Assembly (NCBI RefSeq): GCF_036711975.1
Contig: NC_091967.1
Span: 16,926,001 to 16,990,000 of the forward strand
DNA length: 64,000 nucleotides
Direction: 5' to 3'
Source of the DNA: Onthophagus taurus
Taxonomy: Eukaryota > Arthropoda > Insecta > Coleoptera > Scarabaeidae
Shown here: positions 47,801 to 53,647 of the stretch, in pieces
How the letters are laid out: each line of letters opens with the position of its first letter
Position numbering within the stretch: the stretch's first letter is position 1
The notes under the pieces: model-generated
The model's input: only the letters and a program-made list of their open reading frames with translations
The model's database searches: none
What the model was told of the DNA's origin: nothing
Program-made: the position numbers and the translations under genes

Positions 47801-49059
47801 CACCACCAGCCTTGCCACCATATACTAGGTCTTTGTAAAATTTATTTTCTCCGTCTCCATTTTCAACCTTGTAATCAACGTTTTCTATTCTCCCTATAAT
47901 ATCTGTGTCGTCGTCGAATACCAAGCCCTGCGTTAACTCTTTGAATATTGTTCCAGATGTTGTATCTTTCCTTGTCGTAGAACTTCGTGGCTTTCAAATG
48001 TTCTTGATAAATCGCTTTTTATTTTGACTCTACAGGAAACCTTCCTGAGAATTAAACGTATTATTGCTATTAGATGAGGAGGTATATTATTAAAGTGATA
48101 TGTTTTTGTTTCAATAAGTTTCCATTCTTGAGGTAGGGCTATCAAATTTGTCTTGGTCTTGAAAGGGTTAATACAATTCTTATTTACATTTTCATTTTGA
48201 TTTGATTTTTTTAGGTGGCAGACCAAGAAAACGAACAACGAAGAAGATTAGAACTCGCAGCGATGAATGCCAATTCAAAAACGAACGAAGAGGTCGTAAA
48301 AAGAAACAAATTAAATCAGAAAAAGCAACAGGTACGTCTGCTAACAACTCCTGCTTGCTAAGTAGTTTATCAGCGTTGACACACACACACTCACATTTGT
48401 CTTTGTTTTTTTTTTTTCTTTTTTTTTAATAATTATTAATTTGTAAATAATTGAAATTATTGTGCCTATACCATTTATTTTTTTTTTCATTTAGGCATTT
48501 TTTTTATAGAGATCGTTTATATTAACGTTACTTATTGTCTTAAATTAATACGACCTTGCTTATTAATGAAAATATGTGTTTGTTAATACAGTAAAGTCAG
48601 TAAATTTTATTGTTTATTATTAAAGGCTTTATTTGAACGTTTTATTTTGACGTTTCATTTTATTTTATTTTTCCTTTGTTGTGATGTTAATACACCTGGA
48701 GCCTATTTTTTGTTTCAACAAAAATTACATAATTGTACTATTTTTGCATGTAACATTTCATTTTTCATCTTTTGCTTACACAATTTACTAAAAAACCTAA
48801 ATTAACTAAAAAAAAAATAGTACAAAAATTATCTTTTAATCGCCAGGATGCTGTAATAAATGAATTGAAACACAAGACGAAAATGGTGCACGAGAAAAAA
48901 TTATTACAACAAGATGAGGTGTATAATGGAGCTTTGGAAGATATTTTATTGGGTTTAAAAAGCGAACCATACAGAAGAGCTGATGCGGTGAGAAGAAGTC
49001 AACGTAGAAGAATTGATAATAATAGGTTATCAAAAACACTCGAAGAATTAGAATTTTAG
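11869..49059 (+). CDS. Frl: Formin-like protein of the FMNL/Frl class
   Basis: FMNL formins nucleate and elongate actin filaments under Rho-family GTPase control. Thirteen coding exons join in frame to 1,076 aa: 11869-12054, 21520-21603, 29048-29134, 29200-29279, 29335-29659, 30916-31164, 31216-31476, 31684-31936, 44852-45672, 45734-46013, 46124-46398, 48215-48331, 48847-49059. Residue 1 begins MGSAIS, an N-myristoylation consensus as in vertebrate FMNLs. The GBD/FH3 part (about 45-425) includes [55 protein letters not shown] and [20 protein letters not shown] coiled coil follows (about 400-505), then a proline-rich FH1 (about 512-585), an FH2 domain (about 590-985; [34 protein letters not shown]) and a DAD-like tail ([20 protein letters not shown] plus a basic stretch). 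Intron 4 uses a GC donor. Intron 8 (12.9 kb) hosts the opposite-strand secreted-protein cluster. Confidence 0.95.
12555..15483. mobile_element. Tigger/pogo-type element (termini), ~2.9 kb
   Basis: The right end, read inward, is CAGTAAAACCTCGACATAAC followed by GGACTA. The left end, read inward from 12555, is GTAAAACCTCGATATAAC then GGACTT, missing the first two bases. A second copy of the ataacggac motif follows each end at similar spacing. Such termini are typical of Tigger/pogo elements, which use TA target sites, and the right flank starts with TA. I see no Tigger transposase; the interior is occupied by piggyBac-like sequence. It lies within formin intron 1. Confidence 0.65.
13260..14870 (-). 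pseudogene. piggyBac-type transposase relic
   Basis: On the minus strand a fragmented reading has the piggyBac DDE landmarks. From 14073 it shows [11 protein letters not shown]. From 13927 it shows [20 protein letters not shown], then [20 protein letters not shown] and [16 protein letters not shown] (family: DNFYTSxxLxxxLxxxxxxxxGTxRxNRKxxPK). From 13620 it shows [12 protein letters not shown], then [16 protein letters not shown] (family YNxxMxGVDxxDQ, here lacking GVD). From 13400 it shows [20 protein letters not shown]. The N-terminal part may be at 14803-14540. Frameshifts separate the blocks and the MGGVD motif is lost, so it is not active. Confidence 0.8.
15484..20440. other. Formin intron 1, mostly featureless AT-rich DNA
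   Basis: No gene recognised. At 16,650-16,910 a minus-strand relic reads [20 protein letters not shown] with an NRKTAL stretch, which is the post-RT segment of a LINE. Near 20,055-20,090 the words aaccattggacga repeat those in the LINE fragments at 8,130 and 9,960. The rest shows only scattered short ORFs. Confidence 0.5.
16650..16910 (-). pseudogene. LINE fragment in formin intron 1
   Basis: The minus-strand frame from 16907 contains [18 protein letters not shown], matching the pattern 'VKYLGVxLDxRLTxxxHI' in R1/Jockey-like elements. Only about 80 codons are preserved and both sides are lost. Confidence 0.6.
20440..21000 (+). pseudogene. LINE fragment in formin intron 1
   Basis: The + frame at 20755-20991 reads [20 protein letters not shown] followed by [15 protein letters not shown]. 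This is the C-terminal 'YxAVxxPTLxYGAExWxM...EMxxLRxxxxxTRxDR' block of a LINE. No intact RT core accompanies it. Confidence 0.65.
21604..26410. other. Formin intron 2, left part
   Basis: Long AT-rich intron sequence without recognised genes. At about 24,920-25,060 the minus strand reads [20 protein letters not shown], which resembles a pre-RT segment of a LINE but is too short to be sure. Confidence 0.4.
26415..27290 (-). pseudogene. LINE relic (RT and C-terminus) in formin intron 2
   Basis: Minus-strand frames give [20 protein letters not shown] and then [20 protein letters not shown] (the RT 'RQGDxLSCxLFNLxLExxIR' block, with QGD changed to QED). Next come [18 protein letters not shown] and, at 26651-26418, [16 protein letters not shown] with [15 protein letters not shown] and HNELSSR, the standard C-terminus. 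Parts are displaced by frameshifts, so it is dead, but it is the best-preserved LINE copy in the window. Confidence 0.8.
27291..29047. other. Formin intron 2, right part
   Basis: AT-rich sequence; possible further LINE debris to about 27,640 on the minus strand. From there to the acceptor at 29,047 I see no gene or repeat. Confidence 0.4.
29280..29334 (+). other. GC-AG intron of the formin gene
   Basis: Exon 4 must end at 29279 (ATA GA) and exon 5 begin at 29335 (A TGG) to give NHIEWVREF, which is conserved in FMNL proteins. The intron therefore starts GCAAGT, the best GC-donor consensus, and ends TTTTTAG. It is 55 nt long. No GT donor nearby keeps the frame. Confidence 0.85.
29660..30915. 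other. Formin intron 5, no feature recognised
   Basis: 1.26 kb of AT-rich intron between the exons coding for MRAIMNNK and YGFNMVIQH. Short ORFs on the + strand have no family resemblance that I can see. Confidence 0.4.
31991..32332 (-). CDS. Small secreted protein A (IYNAS-motif family)
   Basis: Two exons on the minus strand, 32332-32282 and 32224-31991, with a 57-nt GTAAGT-AG phase-0 intron, encode 94 aa. Exon 1 and the start of exon 2 form a signal peptide ([15 protein letters not shown]... ending near VEA). The mature part begins RKKGGPKTV, then the family motif [27 protein letters not shown], then a Tyr/Asp-rich stretch ([17 protein letters not shown]) and a basic tail, RRRQRRRN. The motif is shared almost residue for residue with protein C and more loosely with D. 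The gene sits inside formin intron 8, starting about 50 bp from the upstream formin exon and transcribed against it. I know no named family with this motif. Function unknown; an extracellular structural role is inference. Confidence 0.8.
32525..32830 (-). pseudogene. LINE C-terminal fragment
   Basis: The minus-strand frame from 32825 reads [20 protein letters not shown] and later [20 protein letters not shown] with LVNGVYKN, the 'LExVQxRFLxYL...LxxRRxxxDLxxLxKLxNG' region of Jockey-group LINEs. It lies between protein A and the Gypsy relic. Confidence 0.7.
33480..33960 (-). pseudogene. Ty3/Gypsy reverse transcriptase relic
   Basis: On the minus strand the sequence near 33,720-33,600 reads [20 protein letters not shown] followed by FCVDY and HFNDVTKK. 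This corresponds to the RT segment 'SPWxSPVVLVxKKDGxxRFCVDYRxLNxxTxKD'. Stop codons interrupt it. Upstream (33,900-33,800) reads [20 protein letters not shown] with DV, like the linker before Gypsy RT. No LTRs are seen. Confidence 0.65.
34350..35893 (-). CDS. Glycine-rich modular secreted protein, last exon (module 4)
   Basis: An open frame of 513 codons plus stop, entered in phase 1 through the acceptor TTTATAG at 35894. It opens with an acidic Tyr/Asn/Asp segment ([20 protein letters not shown]), then two related acidic/basic blocks around [17 protein letters not shown] and [14 protein letters not shown]. Next is a GGF/GGL/GGY repeat ([19 protein letters not shown]), then a repeat of the form [20 protein letters not shown] built from 15-bp units, and finally a histidine-rich tail ([20 protein letters not shown], ending HTNIHQVG). 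Such composition is typical of extracellular structural proteins such as silks, glues or cuticle components. It has no signal peptide itself, so it must be a downstream exon; modules 3, 2 and 1 lie upstream on the same strand with matching phase. Confidence 0.7.
36357..36947 (-). CDS. Glycine-rich modular protein, exon module 3
   Basis: An open phase-1 to phase-1 exon of 591 nt, acceptor TTTATAG next to 36948, donor GAG|GTATCG at 36356. It begins [12 protein letters not shown], then alternates [23 protein letters not shown] and GGGAEEGGG units about ten times. The start of the exon (acidic, Tyr-rich, then PGKG repeats) parallels modules 1 and 2. It would be translated as part of one protein with module 4. 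The large + strand Ser/Phe ORFs in this region are shadows of this repeat. Confidence 0.6.
37005..37409 (-). CDS. Glycine-rich modular protein, exon module 2
   Basis: Phase-1 open exon starting just after TTTATAG at 37410. It reads [20 protein letters not shown], then PGKG-containing glycine repeats, [13 protein letters not shown] and [16 protein letters not shown] among them. The donor is uncertain: GAG|GTGGTG at 37004 keeps frame and leaves a 57-nt intron to module 3, and TTA|GTACTG near 36989 also keeps frame but leaves only about 42 nt. The frame closes soon after if unspliced, at 36955. Confidence 0.55.
38077..38250 (-). CDS. Glycine-rich modular protein, exon module 1
   Basis: Phase-1 open exon of 174 nt after the acceptor TTTATAG at 38251. 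It reads [20 protein letters not shown], then [21 protein letters not shown] and ends GSFGNK. The end aligns with the C-terminus of protein C (QGGSSGNRG). The predicted donor AAG|GTTTAA at 38076 is weak; without splicing the frame continues 23 codons to a stop at 38008-38006, so this exon might be terminal in some transcripts. No first exon was found between here and protein C. Confidence 0.5.
38496..38873. mobile_element. Foldback/MITE element, 18-bp terminal inverted repeats
   Basis: The sequence ATTTTATCTACGACTGCT at 38496-38513 is repeated as its exact reverse complement at 38856-38873. Inside, GTTACGTAATGAA (38555-38567) and TTCATTACGTAAC (38586-38598) form a perfect 13-bp hairpin. No coding capacity is seen. 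The element lies between protein C and module 1. Confidence 0.65.
38888..38991. repeat. Short palindromic element, ~104 bp
   Basis: GTGGGCTAGAGCATAATTAC at the left and its near-exact complement GTAATTATGTTTCTAGCCCAC at the right (one indel/mismatch) bracket a further inner pair built from tcgtgtaattacacga-like words. The whole can fold into a long hairpin. It directly follows the element at 38496-38873. Confidence 0.65.
39138..39983 (-). CDS. Secreted glycine-rich protein C (IYNAS motif, PGKG repeats)
   Basis: Exons 39983-39936 and 39875-39138 with a 60-nt GTAAGT-AG phase-0 intron encode 261 aa. Exon 1 gives a signal peptide core, [16 protein letters not shown]. Exon 2 then has [31 protein letters not shown], an acidic Tyr-rich block ([15 protein letters not shown]), a basic linker, and about seven units of [15 protein letters not shown] type before ending GGSSGNRG. 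The N-terminal motif matches protein A. Reading closes at TAA one codon after a potential phase-1 donor (GAG|GTTAAA at 39142); splicing there would join in frame to module 1 and on through modules 2-4, for a predicted 1,164-aa protein. Whether the short or long form is real cannot be told from sequence. Confidence 0.8.
40065..40108 (-). promoter_or_regulatory. Shared upstream motif pair of gene C
   Basis: Plus-strand text taacaaaaagtcgta followed 18 nt later by cccacacata, 82-125 nt upstream of the C start codon. The same two words occur upstream of E and, with the first word altered, of D. Confidence 0.4.
40168..40562 (-). CDS. Small secreted protein E, Tyr/Asp- and Lys/Arg-rich
   Basis: Exons 40562-40515 and 40437-40168 with a 77-nt GTAAGT-AG phase-0 intron encode 105 aa. 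The signal peptide is [19 protein letters not shown]. The mature chain reads [13 protein letters not shown], then [29 protein letters not shown] and a basic end, [11 protein letters not shown]. It lacks the IYNAS motif but has the same two-exon plan, strand, intron position and upstream promoter words as proteins C and D. A cysteine pair is absent, so it is not a knottin or defensin. Function unknown. Confidence 0.75.
40609..40668 (-). promoter_or_regulatory. Promoter of gene E: TATA-like box and shared motif pair
   Basis: A TATATTTTA word on the minus strand at 40617-40609 lies about 50 nt upstream of the start codon. Further upstream, the plus-strand text taacaaaaagtcgtttaccc with ccacacacg (40640-40668) repeats the motif pair seen upstream of C. 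Confidence 0.45.
40827..41463 (-). CDS. Secreted glycine/arginine-rich protein D (IYNAS family)
   Basis: Exons 41463-41404 and 41351-40827 with a 52-nt GTAAGT-AG phase-0 intron encode 194 aa. Exon 1, [20 protein letters not shown], is a signal peptide. Exon 2 has a basic linker, then [33 protein letters not shown], followed by a repeat of the form [20 protein letters not shown], a [13 protein letters not shown] segment and a C-terminal acidic Asn/Glu/Tyr-rich tail ([20 protein letters not shown]) ending MDVMQE. The motif relates it to A and C, although GFNFG is replaced by an acidic DIDLDDD. Short RG/KG repeats alternate positive charge with the acidic tail, as in self-assembling extracellular proteins (inference). 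Confidence 0.8.
41506..41559 (-). promoter_or_regulatory. Promoter of gene D: TATA-like box and shared motif pair
   Basis: TCATATAATA on the minus strand at 41515-41506 lies about 45-50 nt upstream of the start codon. Plus-strand text tgtaaacgactacgg and acacccacata at 41528-41559 resembles the motif pair of C and E (the first word in inverted sense, aacgact versus agtcgt). Confidence 0.4.
42707..43046 (-). CDS. Small secreted protein F (diverged IYNAS-motif relative)
   Basis: Exons 43046-43002 and 42937-42707 with a 64-nt GTAAAT-AG phase-0 intron encode 91 aa. The signal peptide is [15 protein letters not shown] followed by a cut near TQNQ. The body reads [46 protein letters not shown] and ends with an amphipathic Lys/Leu-rich helix, [19 protein letters not shown]. 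The segment [18 protein letters not shown] aligns with the I-N-S-GNI-I-N-G-L pattern of A, C and D, so I treat it as a distant member without glycine repeats. The helical tail recalls amphipathic antimicrobial or assembly peptides, but that is only a suggestion. Confidence 0.7.
43475..43771 (-). CDS. Small secreted histidine-rich protein G
   Basis: Exons 43771-43745 and 43681-43475 with a 63-nt GTAAGT-AG phase-0 intron encode 77 aa. The signal peptide is [18 protein letters not shown]. The mature part is extremely His-rich: [20 protein letters not shown] followed by [14 protein letters not shown], then [15 protein letters not shown]. About a quarter of all residues are histidine, suggesting metal binding or pH-dependent assembly (inference). 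It has the same two-exon plan as the neighbouring genes and an agtcgt word about 90 nt upstream. The last exon of the modular gene also ends His-rich. Confidence 0.75.
43772..44851. other. Right end of formin intron 8
   Basis: AT-rich sequence with a transposon-like patch around 44,080-44,130 (aaactagtttcggggctagc then cccatcctcag), a wording I associate with dispersed insect elements but cannot classify. No coding signal seen. Confidence 0.35.
46399..47470. other. Left half of formin intron 11
   Basis: Contains dispersed-repeat-like sequence (for example around 46,480-46,870) and a short direct repeat near 47,295-47,380 (attccttaccacgaattagactcgta against attcctcaccacgagtcaga). No gene recognised. 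Confidence 0.35.
47470..48240 (-). pseudogene. LINE relic in formin intron 11
   Basis: From 48,160 on the minus strand the frame reads [20 protein letters not shown] and then [20 protein letters not shown], the RT region 'VPxxLIxLI...FxxxxGLRQGDxLS'. Around 47,690-47,610 it reads [20 protein letters not shown] with FKRKVLRRI, the C-terminal block. Stops and frameshifts separate the parts. Confidence 0.7.
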
Positions 49060-52025
49060 TTTCTTTTTATGATTGACGTTAATGAGAATAACGAGAGAAA
49101 AAAAGAAAGAGAATGTATTAATGTGATATAATTTTTTGTTGTAAGTAGGTTCTATTTTTTTCAATTTGACGTCGGGGAGTTGAAATGAAAGTAATTTAAA
49201 ACATTTATTTTTTTATGAAATTGGACCATTTTATTATATGTTTAATTTACCATATGATACAAGATTGATTGGAATTATTTGTAAACAGAATTGCCATATC
49301 GAATTCGTTACATTTCGCACAATTTCCTTGCTAAATATTAACAACAAATGGCACGTGAATGCACATATACTTATTGTGCAATTTGTTGTTGGAGATGAAG
49401 GTAATAGTGCGTATAGAAAATATGGTTACAATGCAACACAACGATTTTGACGTACTTACGAAAATTTTAACGCAAACATCAACATATTTTCTGCATCAAT
49501 CAGTCTTGTTCACGGGGTATATCGTTTCTATTTTTGTAGTATGTTGAACAAAAAATCTAGAATGCCATATAATTTTTATATGTTAACTTTTTACTAAATG
49601 ATTTGACCATTTTTGCAGGTTAGAAGACGTATTTATATAGATTAGAAGAAATTAAAAAACCAAAGATCATAGAGCAATGTTGGTCACAAGGTTATCCCGC
49701 CCTGAGATTTGAATTTTATGGATTAATAGGATGTTTGTAGGCCAAGAAGGCTCAATGCAATAAGCTAATGAAGTAGATCTGAAATTATTTCTTACTTTGT
49801 CATGGAAAAATAAAGATATTTATTTAATTACTTTTATGAAAAACATTTAGAATACATGAAGTGGGATAATATTATGATTAACATCTTCTATGGCCATTGG
49901 AATTAAGAAGATTTACGTTTTTTAAGTAAAATTGATGTTATGTTTCATTGCTACCAATTATCATTTTTCAGAAATTATACTGTTTAATAAAAATTGTAAA
50001 TTTTTATGTAAGTTGAATCATGATTTTGAATTGGTTATACCAATGATTCCAAATTCATTTATCTTTCTTTATTATGCAAGGAAATTGATTAAAAAATCTT
50101 CTTCATCCATCATAACTGCCTATCACAGCATTTCTTAGGAGCTTTCTTGAATAAACGTTTTCTTTCCTTCCTTTTTATTCTCCGAAATTTTTATTATTTC
50201 ACCCCAGACTAGAATGAAAGAAAAAATGATTTTTCTTCTTCCACAGCTCATCTACTATCTGCTCAGAATAAGAACATATACATTTAGTTCTCCAGCATGA
50301 TGCACTACAGCTAATTAGCTATGATGTACTCAAGATTATTTTGATTTATTTGACTTATTTAGCATTTGACTTTCTAGTGGTGGGAAGGAAAAGAGTTTGA
50401 TTTCAGAATTTCAGAAGAGCCTATTAGTTTTCTTCTCTCTCTCTTTCTGCAACTTTTTCATTTTGACATTACTTCCCGACCACATTTGCTCCCTTTTGGG
50501 AAATATTTGAAGTTATGTAGAAAAAATAATAACTTTTGGTGTACTAAATGAAGGATGGAATAATTTTTACACCACCCTGACTCATCTCTTTCTTTCTATA
50601 GACGAAACTAATCGTACCCAACACCAGTTTACCCCTCTTTCTGAGCTTGAGATCATTGTATTTTTTCTGCATACTAAAACAAGCACGTTTTTCGTTGTGT
50701 TCTTTTAAAAATCGCTTGACGCTGTGAGGATATTTGTTACCTGTGTTTTCAGGTAGTATATACGGGGGGAAGAAAGGTGTTTGACGTTTTCTGGCAATAC
50801 GGTTGAAGAATATGTTTTGATTGGGCAATTTATTCCACCATGTTAAAACGTGTATGCGATGCATACTCCGAATTTTCTGCAATGAAACTATTTACATATT
50901 TTATTTAATTATTTTAAATTAACATTTAAGTTTTCGATATTTTGGTAATGTTGTTATTCGATATGTTTCGTAAGTTAAAATTATGTCATTCTAGATTTTT
51001 TGTATTAAATATTGTATAGTATGTCTTTAATTAAATTTTGCCATCAATGTTGTCTCAAGTTGGCATATTTAATAGCAAATTTAATTGAAGACGCAGTATC
51101 GCTATTATTACTATTACTGTGTTTTTTGTAAATGTTGCTAGTTGTTAAGAATAATATATTTTGCTCTGCTGTATATTTTATTACCCAAAAAAAAAGCTTT
51201 AAGTAGCTTTATATTTTTGTTCTATTTTGTTAATGTCTTCTTGTGTTAGAATCTATAAATGCGGCAATTTCGTTTTTGGGGCATTAAAAGTAACAGAGTT
51301 TAATTGAAAAAAATAAAATTGATTCTTTTTGTAATAAAAAAAAGTTTTATATGGAAGTAAAGGATCTTTTTGTGAACCATGACATAAATTTCTTAAAAAT
51401 TATGAAAGACTTGTACATAACAATTACATAGTTTACCTGTAAGACTTGTAAATAAATATGTCAAAAAAATTATTATCGCACACATTTTTTGATAGGAAAT
51501 GTATATTTTTTGTAAAATTTTACATCTATATTAATAACTTATTTTATATATTATATTTTGTATGAAAATGAATGATATACAATAATAAGATACATATCTT
51601 TTTTCGACGAACGCATTTTATAAGCTATATTATACATTGCATATTATACAATTTAATAAACTAAATATTATTATAAATAATATTTGTTTTAATTTAAAAT
51701 AATTCATTTTGTTTAAGTTTTAAAACAATTTTATTATATTTTAGTACCGCCATCTATCAACGACGAGCCGTACCAAATCATTCTAGAATTAAAAGCGCCA
51801 TCTTACCGGGATAGTTATAAGTTGGTATATTAATGAAAATGAAGTAAAAAAAACATTGATTATTTACAAGAAATGTGTTATTTTGAAATTTCCTTCTACA
51901 AATCAACTCATAAACATTTATATTTTTGAAATAATTATTTATATTTGTTTAGAATTATTGCAATAATCAATAAAAATTTATAAAATTTGATGTTCTTATT
52001 GCAATGTATACAGTGATTGTATGAA
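49060..52025. other. Formin 3' UTR and intergenic DNA
   Basis: AT-rich with many short ORFs. AATAAA signals at about 49,808, 51,449 and 51,654 could end formin transcripts. One candidate coding exon at 50,544-50,882 (-) is listed separately. Confidence 0.4.
50544..50882 (-). CDS. Unrecognised candidate coding exon
   Basis: An open minus-strand frame of about 107 codons from an internal ATG (near 50,864), starting MHRIHVLTWWNKLPNQNIFF and ending GGVKIIPSFI. It is basic, with KKYNDLKLRKRGKL near the C-terminus. The frame is open right up to a good acceptor (TTTCATTGCAG) at its 5' edge, and its base composition is less AT-rich than the surroundings. I do not recognise the protein and find no upstream exon. 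The N-terminus has a mitochondrial-leader-like look. It may be a real small gene or chance. Confidence 0.3.
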   Translation of the reverse strand: MQKIRSMHRIHVLTWWNKLPNQNIFFNRIARKRQTPFFPPYILPENTGNKYPHSVKRFLKEHNEKRACFSMQKKYNDLKLRKRGKLVLGTISFVYRKKEMSQGGVKIIPSFI

Positions 52026-52033
52026 TATATAGT
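52025..52033 (+). promoter_or_regulatory. TATA box of the U6 gene
   Basis: An aatatatag word sits 21-29 nt upstream of the U6 5' end, as expected for a Pol III type 3 promoter. A proximal sequence element would be expected around 51,989-52,013 but I could not match it to a consensus with confidence. Confidence 0.55.
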
Positions 52034-52053
52034 AATATGTCAGATCGGTAGTT

Positions 52054-52070
52054 GTACTCGCTTCGGCGGT

Positions 52071-52110
<40 letters not shown>

Positions 52111-52160
52111 GGCCCCTGCGCAAGGATGACACGCAAAATCGTGAAGCGTTCCACATTTTT
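52054..52160 (+). ncRNA. U6: U6 spliceosomal snRNA
   Basis: The sequence from acatatactaaaattgga through acgatacagagaagattagc and atggcccctgcgcaagg to cgtgaagcgttccacattttt matches the conserved U6 body, including the ACAGAGA box (52094-52100) that pairs with the 5' splice site, the U4/U2 pairing region and the 3' intramolecular stem. The 5' hairpin reads GTACTCGCTTCGGCGGTAC, with GTAC/GTAC arms that can pair in place of the usual GTTC/GAAC. A T run terminates it. It is plausibly functional. Confidence 0.93.
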
Positions 52161-52745
52161 TGCTACTTTTAACAACGTTCTCTGCTTACTACTTTGGAAG
52201 GCAAAATCCTGAAGCGTTCTACATTTTTTACTACTTTTCACAACGTTTTCTGCTTACTACTTTGGTATTTTGGAGCGCAAAATCGTGAAGCGTTCCACAT
52301 TTTTTGCTACTTTTCACTACGTTCTCTGCTTACTACTTTAGTACTTTGAAACGCAAAATCATGAAGCGTTCCACATTTTGTGTTACTTTTCACGACGTTC
52401 TCTGCTTACTATTTTGGTACTTTGCAACGCAAAATCGTGAAGCGTTCCACATTTTGTGTTACTTTTCACAACGTTCTCTGCTTACTACTTTGGAAGGCAA
52501 AATCCTGAAGTGTTCTACATTCTTTGCTACTTTTTTCACAACGTTCTTTGCTTATTACTTTGGTACTTTGGAACGCAAAATCGTGAAGCGTTCCACATTT
52601 TTTGCTACTTTTCACAACGTTCTCTGCTTACTACTGTGGAACGCAAAATCGTGAAGAGTTTCACATTTTTTGCTACTTATCTCAACGTTCTCTGCTTACT
52701 ACTTTGGTACTATGGAATGCAAAATAGTGAAGTAAAATACTGACA
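52133..52745 (+). repeat. Tandem array of U6 3'-end copies
   Basis: The 3' end of U6 (gcaaaatcgtgaagcgttcc acatttttt) recurs eight more times downstream. The word gcaaaatc starts at 52133 (in U6 itself), 52201, 52277, 52353, 52429, 52497, 52575, 52643 and 52719, spaced 68, 76, 76, 76, 68, 78, 68 and 76 nt. The 68- and 76-nt forms differ by an 8-nt piece (gtactttg). Between the copies is the same spacer (tttgctacttttcacaacgt tctctgcttactac). None of the copies has the U6 5' half or ACAGAGA box, so they are not U6 genes. Confidence 0.9.
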
Positions 52746-53647
52746 ATGAAGCAGAAGTAATGGAAACGCAACTTTTAAAGATTTGCAGTAATGTATGGAA
52801 AAAAGCAAGTATGAAAAGAATGAGAAATTATTAAAATTATTTTATCAATTTTCAAAAAAGGTGGAAAAAAGACTTTAGGATGCTGAAGGCAAGGCTAAAC
52901 CGCAACCACTGCATTCAATATTCATTTTGAATTTCCCAAGAAAGCAAAAAGGAGAAGTCGAAGACATATTACGTGCTGATGGATGCATGCCCGCCTTTTT
53001 TAATTTTGATGGTTAGATGTTGGATAGCTCTGTTAAGCAGAGTTTTATCCTGGAGCTTCTTGATTGATGTCATCTTCTTCCAAGTTTACGCTTTTGAGCT
53101 ATTAGCTGAAAGATCTTCGTAGATACTATACTATTATAAGCATCTTTTGGATGTTTTCTTGTAAATTTGGTAATAATTTATGAAATTCGTCAAAAATGTT
53201 GCTTTGTTTATTAATATCAGAACCGAATTTCATCCTATTTCCAATTCCTCTTCCGAATTCCAAGAATTTGTTGATTTTGATAATCTAATAAAAATGACAG
53301 TAGTAGTGTACAGCTTGATAAATCTATTTTGGCTGGTGAAAGTCAGATGCGTGGTAACAAACAGTGGGCTCAAACAGAGCTCAGTTCTCTGTTATATGTC
53401 ACGGAGTGCGTATCATATACAGTGCCTAACAAAAGTATTCGTGTATGTGTTTCATATGGAATATTGCTGGCGGAAGACGAAAACTAATATGAACGTATTG
53501 ATGGAAAAAAATGACAATGTAAATTGGCGTTCTACTTTCTTGCGGCGTGTATAACAGTATACAGGATGTTTCTGTAAGTACCACTAATGACATTATTTCA
53601 AAAACGAGGTTGTACCTTTTGGCGAATAACTCGAAAACGATGCGTCT
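52746..53647. other. Spacer with a Tc1-like terminal fragment
   Basis: No gene. The ORF at 53180-53554 crosses an acagtgcctaacaaaagtat tc word near 53,419, similar to Tc1/mariner terminal repeats, so it is unlikely to be a protein. Confidence 0.35.

Noticed and set aside
48772..48846. Upstream extension of the last formin exon ([15 protein letters not shown]...)
   Set aside because: The frame is open but family comparison places the exon start at DAVINELK after the acceptor at 48844-48846; the extension lacks conservation and is lysine-rich intron sequence.
52304..52743. ORFs of about 100 codons over the U6 tail array
   Set aside because: They arise from the tandem repeat period and change frame with the 68/76-nt alternation; no protein similarity.
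52133..52745. Array of U6 tails as a CRISPR-like array
   Set aside because: Eukaryotic context, no spacers of constant novel sequence, and repeats are clearly derived from U6.
53180..53554. ORF of 124 codons
   Set aside because: Crosses a Tc1-like terminal repeat word and shows no family resemblance or splice/start context.
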